DNA of 64,000 nucleotides, from positions 4,991,001 through 5,055,000 of the forward strand of contig NZ_CP060714.1 in NCBI RefSeq assembly GCF_014395975.1, in the 5' to 3' direction. The translations under genes were made by a program, and so were the position numbers. This document shows, piece by piece, positions 52,910-63,970 of this stretch (positions within the stretch are counted from its first letter, which is position 1; every line of letters begins with the position of its first letter). The DNA is from Diaphorobacter ruginosibacter (GTDB lineage Bacteria; Pseudomonadota; Gammaproteobacteria; Burkholderiales; Burkholderiaceae_C). The notes under the pieces are model-generated. The model had not been told where the DNA came from, did no database searches, and saw only the letters and a list, made by a program, of their open reading frames with translations.

Positions 52910-53530
52910 TCAGGCCAGGGCCTGATCGAGTACGCCACGCGCGCCGGAGCGCTCGCAGAGCGCCTGGAACCAGCGCTCGATGTTCGGCATGGCCGGGCGT
53001 TGCAGCGGGAGGCCGAACCAGCGGTGGATTTCGCAGCCGATGGGAATGTCGGCCATGGTGAACTGCTCGCCCGTCATGTAGGCCTGCCTGCCCAGGTGTG
53101 CCTCGAGCAGCGCGAGCAGCGGCACGGTGGCGTGGATCGAATGGGCGATGCGCGATTCATCGCGCTCGCCCTCCGGGGTGCGGATCAGCTGGATGAAGGC
53201 GTCGCGGCCCGCAGGATTGAATGTGGTCTGCTGCCAGTCCATCCACTGCTCGGCGATGAAGCGTGCCTGCAGGTCTTCGGGGCAGAGCGATCCGCTCGCG
53301 TGGCGGGCGCAGAGATAGCGCACGATCACGTTGGATTCCCAGAGGCGGAAGCCCTCGTCCTCGATGAGCGGGACGAGACCGTTGGGGTTGTGGCCGAGGA
53401 ACTCGGCCTCGCGCACCAGCCCGAACTGGCCGCCGGCGTCGGTGCGCTGCAGGGTCAGGTTCAGCTCCTGCGCCGTCCACACGACCTTTCGCACGTTGAT
53501 CGAAGAAGTCCTGCCCCAAAGTCTCAGCAT
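52910..53530 (-). CDS. Glutathione S-transferase family protein
   Basis: This 206-residue protein shows the GST thioredoxin-like N-domain (LRLWGRTSSINVRKVVWTAQELNL, with the Ser/Arg active-site region), FLGHNPNGLVPLIEDEGFRLWESNVIVRYL with the cis-Pro and ES glutathione-binding motif, and an all-helical C-domain (YMTGEQFTMADIPIGCEIHRWFGL). It probably conjugates or isomerises small electrophiles with glutathione. It is the promoter-proximal gene of the minus-strand series that continues to PhzF after 96 bases. ATG 53530 is the standard family start. Confidence 0.9.
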   Translation of the reverse strand: MLRLWGRTSSINVRKVVWTAQELNLTLQRTDAGGQFGLVREAEFLGHNPNGLVPLIEDEGFRLWESNVIVRYLCARHASGSLCPEDLQARFIAEQWMDWQQTTFNPAGRDAFIQLIRTPEGERDESRIAHSIHATVPLLALLEAHLGRQAYMTGEQFTMADIPIGCEIHRWFGLPLQRPAMPNIERWFQALCERSGARGVLDQALA

Positions 53531-53633
53531 GGTGTGCCTTGCGGGTTGTCGGTTAGTCGGGTGACGGCACAGGCGGGCGCTTCGTGCATGGAGCGCGCCG
53601 CCCTGCGGGCCGGATCGGCCGGATTCACATGGC

Positions 53634-54824
53634 TCAGCGCTGGGCGCCCAGCTCTTCCCTGATTGTGGCGGCCAGTGCGGCGATGGCTGTGTTGATTTGT
53701 TCGACCGTCGCGGTCACGAAGGACAGGCGCAGGGTGCGCACATCGGCGTTGTCGGCATAGAACGCGGCACCGGGCACGAAGGCGACGTTGCGGTCGACCG
53801 CCTTGGGCAGGAGCTTCGCCGTGTCGATGCCTTCGGGCAGGCGCAGCCACATGAACATGCCCCCGATCGGACGGTTCCACTTCACGTCCAGGCCCTTCAT
53901 CTCGCGCTCGAGCGCGGCGACCATGGCGTCGCATTGTTCCTTGTAGAGCTTGCGGATCTTGGGAACGTGGCGATCAAGGAAGCCGTTCTTCATGACCTCG
54001 GCCACCAGGCGCTGGTTGAAGCTTGGCGTGTGCAGGTCGGCCGCCTGCTTGGCCTGCAGCAGCTTGGGGTAGATGTTCTTCGGCGCGACCACGTAGCCCA
54101 GGCGCAGGCCCGGGGCGAGGACCTTGGAGAAGGATCCCATGTACAGGCCACCCTCCGGGTTGCGCGCGGTGAGCGGCAGCGGCGGCTGCTCGTCGAACCA
54201 CAGGTCGCCGTAGGGGTTGTCCTCCACCAGCGGAATGCCGAGCTCCATGGCCTTGGCCACCAGCGCGGCGCGGCGTGCCTCGGTCATGGTGCGGCCTGTC
54301 GGGTTCTGGAAGTTGGGCAGCAGGTACATGAAACGCGCCTTGTCGGCGCCCGTGCCGGCCTTGGCGGCGAAGTCTTCGACGATCGGTCCTTCCTCGTCGC
54401 TGGCCACCGACACCACGTTCGGCTCCATCGGCGAGAACGCCTGCAGTGCGCCGAGGTAGGTGGGCGTCTCCACGAGGATGCGGCTGCCGGCATCGATCAG
54501 GACCTTGCCGATCAGGTCCAGTGCCTGCTGCGAGCCGGTGGTGATCAGGATCTGGTCCGGGCTCACGTCCCAGGGCAGGAAGTCGGCAATCGCATTGCGC
54601 AGCGGGATGTAGCCTTCGCTCGCGGCATATTGCAGCGCGGAGGAGCCGTCAGTGTCCAGGATGGCCGCGGCGGCCTGCGCGAACTCGCTGATCGGGAAAG
54701 TCTTGGGCGAGGGAAGGCCGCCTGCCAGGCTGATGATGCCGGGCTTCTCGGTCACTTTGAGGATCTCGCGGATCACCGAGGGGTTCATTTTTTCGGCGCG
54801 GGCGGCCAGGGTCCATTGGGTCAT
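53634..54824 (-). CDS. PLP-dependent aminotransferase (2-aminoadipate/aromatic type, fold I)
   Basis: This 396-residue enzyme resembles LysN-like class I/II aminotransferases: MNPSVIREILKVTEKPGIISLAGGLPSPKTFP, PNFQNPTGRTMTEARRAALVAKA, and ENPYGDLWF with the PLP-binding Asp/Tyr. GSFSKVLAPGLRLGYVVAP contains the Schiff-base lysine, and RLSFVTA carries the substrate-carboxylate arginine. It transfers amino groups to 2-oxoglutarate from an amino acid that is not evident. It has no HTH domain, unlike the MocR regulator nearby. The divergent exporter and regulator suggest an amino-acid theme for this locus. Confidence 0.88.
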   Translation of the reverse strand: MTQWTLAARAEKMNPSVIREILKVTEKPGIISLAGGLPSPKTFPISEFAQAAAAILDTDGSSALQYAASEGYIPLRNAIADFLPWDVSPDQILITTGSQQALDLIGKVLIDAGSRILVETPTYLGALQAFSPMEPNVVSVASDEEGPIVEDFAAKAGTGADKARFMYLLPNFQNPTGRTMTEARRAALVAKAMELGIPLVEDNPYGDLWFDEQPPLPLTARNPEGGLYMGSFSKVLAPGLRLGYVVAPKNIYPKLLQAKQAADLHTPSFNQRLVAEVMKNGFLDRHVPKIRKLYKEQCDAMVAALEREMKGLDVKWNRPIGGMFMWLRLPEGIDTAKLLPKAVDRNVAFVPGAAFYADNADVRTLRLSFVTATVEQINTAIAALAATIREELGAQR

Positions 54825-54976
54825 GATGCTGCTAGGGTCAGTGGTGTGGCGGTCAGGGGCACATCGTCTTCGCGAGGTGCCAGGATGATCGAACGTGGGT
54901 GAAAACAGTGGGAAGGTAGTGGAATTAGACGCTAAAAAACGGGTGCATCGGCGGTGCCTGGGCGGGTGGGGCGTTT

Positions 54977-55576
54977 TCAGGTGCGGAGCATCCAGAACGC
55001 CGTGAGCACCAGGATCAGGGCCATGAAGCGGTTGAACCACAGCAGCCGCTGCCCGATGGCCAGCCAGTGGCGCAGCACGGCGCCGACCGAGGCATACAGC
55101 AGGTTGCTGCTGAAGGCAAAGAGGGCCATCACGGGAACCACGACCGCCAGTCGCTGGCCGATGTTGTCGTGCCCGATGATCCAGCTGCCGACGATGGTGA
55201 GCGCCAGCATCCATGCCTTGATGTTCACGAATTGCAGTGCCGCGCCCTGCCAGAAGGTGATGTCCATGCGCGAGGCATCGGCGTCCGACAGGCGCGCGCT
55301 TCGGCTGAGCTTCCAGGCAAGCCACAGCAGATAGCCGATGCCCACGATCTTGATGCCCCAGCGCAGCGCGGGGACCGCCATCATCACGGCGCCGAGCCCG
55401 CCGGCGCACAGCAGCAGCAGCGCGCACCAGCCCACGGGAACCGACAGCACGAACCGCATGGCGGGGCGGATGCCTCGATTGGCCGCGAGCGCGGCGGCCA
55501 ACGTGGTGTTGGGGCCGGGCGAGAAGCTCATCGCCGTGGCGAGAACCAGCAGTGCGGAGAATTCAACGAAAGGCAT
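54977..55576 (-). CDS. LysE/RhtB family amino-acid exporter
   Basis: This 199-residue membrane protein has the LysE family start LLVLATAMSFSPGPNTTLAAALAANRGIRPAMRFVLSV, where SPGPN is the hallmark. It is followed by LWLAWKLSRSA, FVNIKAWMLALTIVGS and a final helix pair; six helices are expected. Such proteins export amino acids or their analogues. It is divergent from the MocR-type regulator gene, with operator-like repeats in the 163-base gap, so it is the likely regulated target. ATG 55576 starts the first helix normally. Confidence 0.88.
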   Translation of the reverse strand: MPFVEFSALLVLATAMSFSPGPNTTLAAALAANRGIRPAMRFVLSVPVGWCALLLLCAGGLGAVMMAVPALRWGIKIVGIGYLLWLAWKLSRSARLSDADASRMDITFWQGAALQFVNIKAWMLALTIVGSWIIGHDNIGQRLAVVVPVMALFAFSSNLLYASVGAVLRHWLAIGQRLLWFNRFMALILVLTAFWMLRT

Positions 55577-55633
55577 GGGCTGACGCGTTGTGTTTTTCGA
55601 GGGTGTGGAAACCACTGTAGGTTAAAAAACCAT

Positions 55634-55696
55634 TACAGTACCGATACAGTCAGGCTCTACAAATCATGTTCTGTATTGGTCTGCTCTCCAGTACAG
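55634..55696. promoter_or_regulatory. Direct and inverted repeats in the lysE-mocR divergent region
   Basis: TACAGT occurs at 55634-55639 and again at 55645-55650, exactly 11 bases apart. CTGTATTGG (55671-55679) and CCAGTACAG (55688-55696) form an inverted repeat with one mismatch. All share the core TACAG/CTGTA. MocR regulators typically bind such paired sites near their own promoter. Confidence 0.55.
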
Positions 55697-55739
55697 ACCG
55701 TGAACGAAGAGCGCAACCCCACGCATTGCAACAGCAGCC

Positions 55740-57239
55740 ATGGCACTCACCCGCACCTCGGATCAGACCCTGACAGACCAGCTTGTGGACCGCTTTGCCG
55801 AGCGCATCCGCATGCGGCTCCTGCCCGCCGGTGCGCGCCTGCCTTCGGTGCGCGCCTGTGCGCACCAGCAGGGCGTGAGCGCCTATACGGTGGTGGCCGC
55901 CTATGACAAGCTGCTGGCCCAGGGGCTGGTCGAGGCACGCCGCCAGCGCGGCTTCTATGTGCGGGACCTGCTGCAGAAGACCGCTGCTGCGCCGGCGCAG
56001 GATGGCAAGGCGACCTCTGCGGGCGTCGGCCTGGCGGAGATTGTCAGGGCCGCCTCTCCGTCGCGGCCGAGCACCGCGCGCTCCTCGGGCTCGCGCATCA
56101 ATGCCGCGGCCCTGATCCGCGGCATGTTCTATCACGCGTCCGATCATCCGCAGCCGGGCTCGGGCGTGCTGCCCGTCGCCTGGCTCGAAGAGGCGCGCTT
56201 CATGTCGGCGGCGGTGCGCAAGATCACCAACCTCGAGACCCTGCGGCAGGGATCGCTGACCTATGGCGAGCCGATGGGGGACCGCGGCCTGCGCGAGGCA
56301 CTGGCGCAGCGGCTGACGGACGTCGATATTGCCGTGGGGCCGGACCAGATCATGACCACGGTGGGCGCGACCCACGCGCTCGACATCATCAGCCGCTCGC
56401 TGCTGAAGGCGGGTGATCCGGTAATGGTGGAGGAGCCGGGCTGGTCCGTAGAGTTCGCGCGGCTCGATGCGCTCGGCATGAAGGTGCTGCCGGTGCCGCG
56501 CGGCCCCGACGGCCCCGACCTGGCCGTGATGGCACGCTACTGCGAGACCCATGCCCCCAAGCTGTTCGTGAGCGTGAGCGTGCTGCACAACCCCACGGGC
56601 TACAGCCTGTCGCCCGGCAGTGCGCACCAGATCCTGCAACTGGCCGAGCGCTACAACTTCCACGTGGTGGAGGACGACACCTACGGGCACATCGCTCCAC
56701 CCCATGCCACGCGGCTGTCCACGCTGGACGGCCTGCGGCGCACCATCTACGTGAACGGCTTCGCCAAGATCCTCGCGCCCGCCTGGCGCATCGGCTACAT
56801 CGCGGCGCCGGAGGAGATCGTGGAGCGGCTGCTCGATACCAAGCTGCTGTCCACGCTGACCACGCCCAGCATTCTCGAGAAGGCGCTCGCGCTGTGCATC
56901 GACCAGGGGCAGCTGCGGCGCCATTCGGATCGCATGCGCATGCGCATCGCCGCGGCGCGTGCGCGTGCCGTGCAGGTGGCGCTGGAGGCGGGCGTCACGT
57001 TCGCCTCCGAACCGGCCGGCATGTTCGGCTGGGTGGAGACCGGCGTCGATACCGACATGCTCACGCAGCGCATGCTCGACGAGGGCTATCTGATAGCGCC
57101 CGGCGCGCTGTTCCACGCGACCCGCCAGCCCTGCACGCTCATGCGCATCAACTTCGCCAACTCGCAGGACCCGAACTTCTGGCGCGTGTGGAAGCGCGTG
57201 GTGGCCGAGAGTGGTGCCGCTGCGAGCGGAGGCGCCTGA
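55740..57239 (+). CDS. MocR/PdxR-type GntR-aminotransferase transcriptional regulator
   Basis: This is a 499-residue two-domain regulator. The GntR winged helix spans residues 10-80 (LVDRFAERIRMRLLPAGARLPSVRACAHQQGVSAYTVVAAYDKLLAQGLVEARRQRGFYV, given here only as boundaries of that segment's motif LPSVRACA). The aminotransferase-like domain follows, with ASPSRPS linker, PHNPTGYSLS-like LHNPTGYSLS and the PLP lysine in NGFAKILAPAWRIGYI. Such regulators sense PLP or an amino-acid-PLP adduct. It sits divergent to the LysE exporter rather than to PLP-synthase genes, so it likely controls export. Confidence 0.87.
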   Translation: MALTRTSDQTLTDQLVDRFAERIRMRLLPAGARLPSVRACAHQQGVSAYTVVAAYDKLLAQGLVEARRQRGFYVRDLLQKTAAAPAQDGKATSAGVGLAEIVRAASPSRPSTARSSGSRINAAALIRGMFYHASDHPQPGSGVLPVAWLEEARFMSAAVRKITNLETLRQGSLTYGEPMGDRGLREALAQRLTDVDIAVGPDQIMTTVGATHALDIISRSLLKAGDPVMVEEPGWSVEFARLDALGMKVLPVPRGPDGPDLAVMARYCETHAPKLFVSVSVLHNPTGYSLSPGSAHQILQLAERYNFHVVEDDTYGHIAPPHATRLSTLDGLRRTIYVNGFAKILAPAWRIGYIAAPEEIVERLLDTKLLSTLTTPSILEKALALCIDQGQLRRHSDRMRMRIAAARARAVQVALEAGVTFASEPAGMFGWVETGVDTDMLTQRMLDEGYLIAPGALFHATRQPCTLMRINFANSQDPNFWRVWKRVVAESGAAASGGA

Positions 57240-57576
57240 AACCGGCGATACGCTGCGAGATTGTTAACAATCAGCGTTTAATCTCACCAATTGAATCGGT
57301 GCTTTCAATCAAGGCATCATGTATTGGCTTATCGTCAAACATTCGAAATAACAATTGGCGTGTTCGGAGCCCAGGTTGTTTGATTGGCAGTGGGTTTGCA
57401 CATACGGCCTTTGATAGTGAGAAGCCGGTATCATTTCGCTTACATCCTGAAATGAGCGTGTACATCGCCGCATGTCCGTTTTTCTGAAACGGTTGGTATC
57501 GGAATGGACCGTGGCCGCACCAGCAATGCGCACGATGAAGATGAGTTCGGCGATGAGGCCCGTACATGGAGAAACA
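57240..57576. other. 337-base gap upstream of the chemotaxis operon
   Basis: A perfect 14-bp palindrome, GATTGTTAACAATC, lies at 57259-57272, 20 bases after the MocR-type gene; it could end that transcript or bind a regulator. The region is AT-richer than its flanks. I looked for a flagellar sigma-28 promoter (TAAAG, N15, GCCGATAA) and found no convincing match, only a weak GCCGGTAT near 57424. Confidence 0.5.
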
Positions 57577-58017
57577 ATGCAATCTCGACTGACAAGCTCT
57601 GGTGATCCCGCGGTCCCCGTGTCAGTGATGACGGTGGCAGAGCTGCAGGATTCGCTGCTGATGGTGATGCATGACCTGCATCGTCTCGAAGGATTGCTGG
57701 GCGACGCCACCGACAACCTGCTGCAGCGCTTTGGCGAGGCCAACGGATTGCTGGGCGACGACCTGGTCATGCATTCCGAGCGGCTGGAGCGTGCCCGGGC
57801 GGCGCTGCGCAGCGCCGTCACCGAACTGCAGTTCCACGACATGGCCACGCAATTGATCACGCATACCACCCAGGTGGTTCGCTCCTGTGCGTTCCAGTTG
57901 GGTGCCGAGGCCATGGGGCAGGGGGACGAGCCCGCAGCGGAGCCCGATGCCGCGCCGGCACGTCCCAATCCCGTCACGCAGAGCGAAATGGCGGCAGGCT
58001 CCATCGAGCTGTTCTGA
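57577..58017 (+). CDS. CheZ-like chemotaxis phosphatase candidate
   Basis: This 146-residue, largely helical protein contains FHDMATQLITHT (D88-M-A-T-Q92), matching the D-x3-Q active signature of CheZ, the CheY-phosphate phosphatase. A predicted long helix precedes it (residues 50-85), as in the CheZ four-helix bundle. Only 19 residues of Asp/Pro/Ala-rich tail and a C-terminal GSIELF remain after residue 115; E. coli CheZ also ends in a CheY-binding peptide. It directly precedes cheY. ATG 57577 with GGAG upstream is chosen; the frame continues to 57472. Overall similarity to CheZ is weak by eye, so the name rests on the motif and context. Confidence 0.6.
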   Translation: MQSRLTSSGDPAVPVSVMTVAELQDSLLMVMHDLHRLEGLLGDATDNLLQRFGEANGLLGDDLVMHSERLERARAALRSAVTELQFHDMATQLITHTTQVVRSCAFQLGAEAMGQGDEPAAEPDAAPARPNPVTQSEMAAGSIELF

Positions 58018-58083
58018 TGGCCGCGTACCACCCGCCAGTGCCCGTCCCCGAAATATTGAAAGTTCTATAAGGTTCACACGTAC

Positions 58084-58446
58084 ATGCCGTCCATTCTTGC
58101 TGTTGATGACTCGCCTTCCATGCGAAAAATGGTGTCCTTCACGCTGACCGGCGCGGGCTACCAGGTGGTGGAGGCGGTGGATGGACAGGATGCGCTCGAA
58201 AAGGCCGAGACGCACGATATCGACCTGGTGCTGGCGGATCAGAACATGCCGCGCCTCGATGGCATCGGCCTCACGCGCAAGCTGCGCGAACACCCCAAGT
58301 TCAAGAGCACGCCGATCCTGATCCTGACGACCGAGTCGAGCGAGCAGATGAAGCAGGCAGGGCGCGCCGCAGGCGCGACGGGCTGGCTGGTCAAGCCGTT
58401 CGATCCCAACCGCCTGATCGAGGTGATCCAAAAGGTTTTGCGCTGA
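58084..58446 (+). CDS. cheY: Chemotaxis response regulator CheY
   Basis: This is a 120-residue single receiver domain. The acidic pocket is D8-D9, the phosphoacceptor is D52 in VLADQNMPRLDG, the conserved threonine is T82/T83 (LTTESS) and the lysine is K104 (LVKPFDPN). Phosphorylated by CheA, it binds FliM to change flagellar rotation. It follows the CheZ-like gene by 66 bases and precedes cheA. No output domain is attached. Confidence 0.93.
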   Translation: MPSILAVDDSPSMRKMVSFTLTGAGYQVVEAVDGQDALEKAETHDIDLVLADQNMPRLDGIGLTRKLREHPKFKSTPILILTTESSEQMKQAGRAAGATGWLVKPFDPNRLIEVIQKVLR

Positions 58447-58489
58447 AGCCGCAGCGGGCGCTGCGTTGCCGACATTCGTGGAGAACAGC

Positions 58490-60735
<2,246 letters not shown>

Positions 60736-60739
<4 letters not shown>

Positions 60740-61227
60740 CCATGGGGTTGCCGCACGGGCTCGATGGCACGGTGGAGGGCCGCGAATACCTTACCTTCCG
60801 CATTGCGCAGGAAGAGTACGGTATCGACATTCTCAAGGTGCGGGAGATCCGCCGCTACGAGGCGCCCACGCGCATCGCCCGCACACCGGCCTTCATCAAG
60901 GGGGTGGTCAACCTGCGCGGGACGATCGTGCCCATCGTCGATCTGCGCATGAAGCTGCATCAGGACTGCAGGCCTGTGTACTCGGAGTTCACCGTCGTGG
61001 TCATACTCAATCTGCTCGACCGGGTGGTCGGGATCGTGGTGGACTCGGTCAGCGACGTGCTGCGCCTGTCGGACGAACAGATCAGCGATGTGCCCGAGTT
61101 CGAAGGCGCCATCGAGGTGGACAGCATCGAGGGGCTGGGCACGGTGGGTGACCGCATGCTGATCCTGCTGGATATCGAGAAGCTCATGTCCAACGTGGAC
61201 ATGGGACTGGTCGCGGCGGACGCCTGA
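60736..61227 (+). CDS. cheW: Chemotaxis coupling protein CheW
   Basis: This is a 163-residue CheW domain. EYLTFRIAQEEYGIDILKVREIRRYE and NLRGTIVPIVDLRMKL mark the first half, and VGIVVDSVSDVLRLSDEQI the second. It links CheA to the receptor tips in the signalling array. It starts within the cheA stop region (ATGA overlap), so translation is coupled. Length is typical of the family. Confidence 0.95.
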
Positions 61228-61234
61228 CGACGAC

Positions 61235-62173
61235 ATGGATGTGGCGACCATGAACGGCGCAATCGGCTCTCTGTACCCGGATCGTCCGGACCATCCGGAG
61301 GATCGTTCGGATACGCGGCGCCGGCGTGCGGCTGCACGCCTCGTCGAAGATCCGGATGACGGGGCCGAGGCGCGCGAGTTCCATTGGACGCGAGAAGACT
61401 TCGAGCGCATCAGGACGATGATCCGCGAGCGTGCAGGCATCCACCTGCACAGCGGCAAGCAGGCCATGGCCTACAGCCGCGTGGCCCGCCGCCTGCGTGA
61501 AACCGGACACACGAGCTTTCATGAGTACCTGAACTGGCTGGAACTCCAGGAGGACGCCGAATGGCAGGAGTTCGTGAATGTACTGACCACGAACCTCACG
61601 GCCTTCTTTCGCGAGCCGCATCACTTCGATCTGTTCGCGCAATGGCTGTCCCGGCATCCGCAGGGCCCCTGGAATGTGTGGAGTTGCGCGGCATCGACCG
61701 GCGAGGAGCCCTACTCGATCGCGATGGCGGCGCAGGAAGTTCTCGGAGGCCATGCGTCTTTCAAGGTGCTGGCGAGCGATATCGATTCGCGTGTGATCGC
61801 GCGTGCGCAGGAGGGCGTCTATCGTTCCGATCATCTCAAGGGGTTGAGCGAGGAACGGTTGCGCCGCTTCTTCCTGCGCGGCACCCGCACGAATTCGGGA
61901 CTGGTGCGCGTTCGTCCGGAACTGCGCCAGGCGGTCGAATTCATGCACATCAACCTGATCGATGACGACTGGCCGTTCAAGACGCCGCTGGACGTCGTGT
62001 TCTGCCGCAACGTGATGATCTACTTCGATGCGCCGACGCAGCGCCGCGTGCTCGAGCGCCTGCACCGCGTGATCCGGCCGGGCGGGCTGCTCTTCGTGGG
62101 GCATGCCGAACATTTCAGCGATGCCAGGGACCTCTTCGTCCTGCGCGGCAAGACGACGTACGAGCGCCTATGA
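61235..62173 (+). CDS. cheR: Chemotaxis protein methyltransferase CheR
   Basis: This 312-residue enzyme has the CheR N-domain (WTREDFERIRTMIRERAGIHL) and a catalytic domain with TTNLTAFFREPHHF and VWSCAASTGEEPYSIAM, the S-adenosylmethionine loop. DVVFCRNVMIYFD completes the fold. It methylates receptor glutamates for adaptation. The first 45 residues are an Arg/Asp-rich extension not needed for the fold. ATG 61250 is an alternative start five codons later. It overlaps cheD (ATGA). Confidence 0.93.
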   Translation: MDVATMNGAIGSLYPDRPDHPEDRSDTRRRRAAARLVEDPDDGAEAREFHWTREDFERIRTMIRERAGIHLHSGKQAMAYSRVARRLRETGHTSFHEYLNWLELQEDAEWQEFVNVLTTNLTAFFREPHHFDLFAQWLSRHPQGPWNVWSCAASTGEEPYSIAMAAQEVLGGHASFKVLASDIDSRVIARAQEGVYRSDHLKGLSEERLRRFFLRGTRTNSGLVRVRPELRQAVEFMHINLIDDDWPFKTPLDVVFCRNVMIYFDAPTQRRVLERLHRVIRPGGLLFVGHAEHFSDARDLFVLRGKTTYERL

Positions 62174-62844
62174 GTGCCGACTTGTCCCTTCCCGGCAGCC
62201 GCCTGCCCCGCGCCATCTCGCTGGAGGAGCTGCGCGAGCGTCCGGCCAGGCCCGGCCAGGCGTCGTTCTTCTTTCACGACAACCATTTCCAGCACAATGC
62301 AGTGAAGGTGCTGCCGGGCGAGTACTACGTCACCGACGAGAACCTGCTGCTGGTCACCGTGCTGGGTTCGTGCATTGCGGCCTGCCTGTGGGACAGCCGC
62401 ATGGGAGTGGGGGGAATGAACCACTTCATGCTGCCGGTGGGCGATTCGACGGATCTCTCGGGCCGTTATGGTTCCTACGCGATGGAGTTGCTGATCAACG
62501 AAATGATGAAGCGCGGCGCGCGGCGCGAATACATCCAGGCCAAGATCTTCGGAGGGGCGCAGGTGATCCATGGTTTCACCAACATGAACGTCGGTGAACG
62601 CAACACGCAGTTCGTGCGCGACTACCTGCGCACCGAACGCATTCCGGTCGTCTCGGAGGATGTGCTGGACATCTTTCCGCGCAAGGTGGTTTTCTTCGGC
62701 ACCTCGGGCAAGGCGATGGTCAAGCGGCTTGCCCATACGCACCGAGAGGAACTGGCCGCCCAGGAGGCGCGCGGCAATGCCGCCTCGGTGGTACGCGCGA
62801 CGCGCGGCGGGTCGGTGGACATCTTCGGCCAGCGCAGGGGGTGA
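62170..62844 (+). CDS. cheD: Chemoreceptor glutamine deamidase CheD
   Basis: This 224-residue protein has the CheD active-site segment LLVTVLGSCIAACLWDSRMGVGGMNHFMLP, with the catalytic Cys of GSC and the His of NHFML. AKIFGGAQVI and NMNVGERN follow. It deamidates glutamines in chemoreceptors and can also affect CheY/CheC signalling. The start overlaps the cheR stop, so translation is coupled. The C-terminal region (TRGGSVDIF) is typical. Confidence 0.94.
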   Translation: MSADLSLPGSRLPRAISLEELRERPARPGQASFFFHDNHFQHNAVKVLPGEYYVTDENLLLVTVLGSCIAACLWDSRMGVGGMNHFMLPVGDSTDLSGRYGSYAMELLINEMMKRGARREYIQAKIFGGAQVIHGFTNMNVGERNTQFVRDYLRTERIPVVSEDVLDIFPRKVVFFGTSGKAMVKRLAHTHREELAAQEARGNAASVVRATRGGSVDIFGQRRG

Positions 62845-62848
62845 GGGC

Positions 62849-63970
62849 ATGGCAGCCAGAACGCGTGTGCTCGTGGTGGACGATTCGGCGCTGGTGCGCA
62901 ACCTGCTCAAGGAGATCATCAACCGGCAGCCCGACATGGTGTGCATAGCGACCGCCAACGATGCGCTTGCCGCGCGTGAGCGGATCCGCGACCTCAACCC
63001 CGATGTGGTGACGCTCGATGTGGAGATGCCCCGCATGGACGGCATCGACTTCCTTGAGCGCCTCATGCGCCTGCGGCCCACGCCGGTGCTGATGATCTCC
63101 ACGCTGACCGAGCATGGGGCGGAGGTCACGCTGAAGGCGCTGGAGCTGGGGGCGGTCGACTTTGTCGCCAAGCCCCGGCTCGGCATCGAAAATGGCTTGC
63201 TCGAGCTCGCGCAGCAGATCGTCGAGAAGATCCGCATCGCCTCGCAGGCGCAGGTCCGGCGCCTGCCCGCGGTCACCCTGTCATCGGTGCGCCGGCTGCG
63301 CGAACTCACGGGGACGCCCAGGGCGGAGACGCTGATTCCCCCGAACATCGGAGCATTGCTGAACGACAGGCTGATCTGCATCGGTGCCTCCACGGGCGGG
63401 ACCGAGGCCGTGCGCGAGTTGCTGTCCGGCATGCCGTGCGACGCGCCGGCCATCGCCATTGCGCAGCACATGCCGGCCGGCTTCACCGCCAGCTTCGCGG
63501 CACGGCTTAATGAGCTCAGCCTCATTACCGTGAAGGAGGTCCAGCATGGCGAACCATTGCTGCCGGGCCACGCCTACATTGCTCAGGGCGGCAAGCACTT
63601 TGCCGTGGCAAGGCGCGGTGGTCGCTATGTGGCGTCGGTGTTCGACGGCGAGCCGGTCAATCGCCACAAGCCGTCGGTCGATGTGCTGTTCAGGTCGGCT
63701 GCGTTGGCCGCCGGTCCGCATGCGATTGGCGTGATGCTGACGGGCATGGGCAACGACGGAGCGTCGGCGATGCGCGAGATGAAGGAATACGGCAGCTACA
63801 ACTATGTGCAGGATCAGAACTCCTGCGTCGTGTTCGGCATGCCGCGCGAAGCCATCGCCCATGGCGCCGAACATGAGGTGCTGCCGCTGTCGCAGATCGC
63901 CCCGGCGATTCTGGGGCGCCTGCGGGGCCTGGGGACGGCGGGCGCCACCCGGGATGATTCGCCGCGTTGA
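62849..63970 (+). CDS. cheB: Protein-glutamate methylesterase/deamidase CheB
   Basis: This is a 373-residue protein. An N-terminal receiver carries D57 in TLDVEMPRMDG. The methylesterase domain carries the catalytic triad S181 in GASTGG, H207 in AQHMP and D303 in GMGNDG. Phosphorylation by CheA activates removal of methyl groups from receptors. It begins four bases after cheD with GAGGG upstream of the ATG, and ends 30 bases before the window edge, so the operon may continue beyond. Confidence 0.95.
   Translation: MAARTRVLVVDDSALVRNLLKEIINRQPDMVCIATANDALAARERIRDLNPDVVTLDVEMPRMDGIDFLERLMRLRPTPVLMISTLTEHGAEVTLKALELGAVDFVAKPRLGIENGLLELAQQIVEKIRIASQAQVRRLPAVTLSSVRRLRELTGTPRAETLIPPNIGALLNDRLICIGASTGGTEAVRELLSGMPCDAPAIAIAQHMPAGFTASFAARLNELSLITVKEVQHGEPLLPGHAYIAQGGKHFAVARRGGRYVASVFDGEPVNRHKPSVDVLFRSAALAAGPHAIGVMLTGMGNDGASAMREMKEYGSYNYVQDQNSCVVFGMPREAIAHGAEHEVLPLSQIAPAILGRLRGLGTAGATRDDSPR

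Noticed and set aside
50161..53530. Phenazine biosynthesis, suggested by PhzF
   Set aside because: No PhzA/B, PhzD, PhzE or PhzG homologues are present, and PhzF-family proteins are widespread with other roles.
57240..57576. A flagellar sigma-28 promoter for the chemotaxis operon
   Set aside because: No close match to both TAAAG and GCCGATAA at proper spacing; only an isolated GCCGGTAT near 57424.
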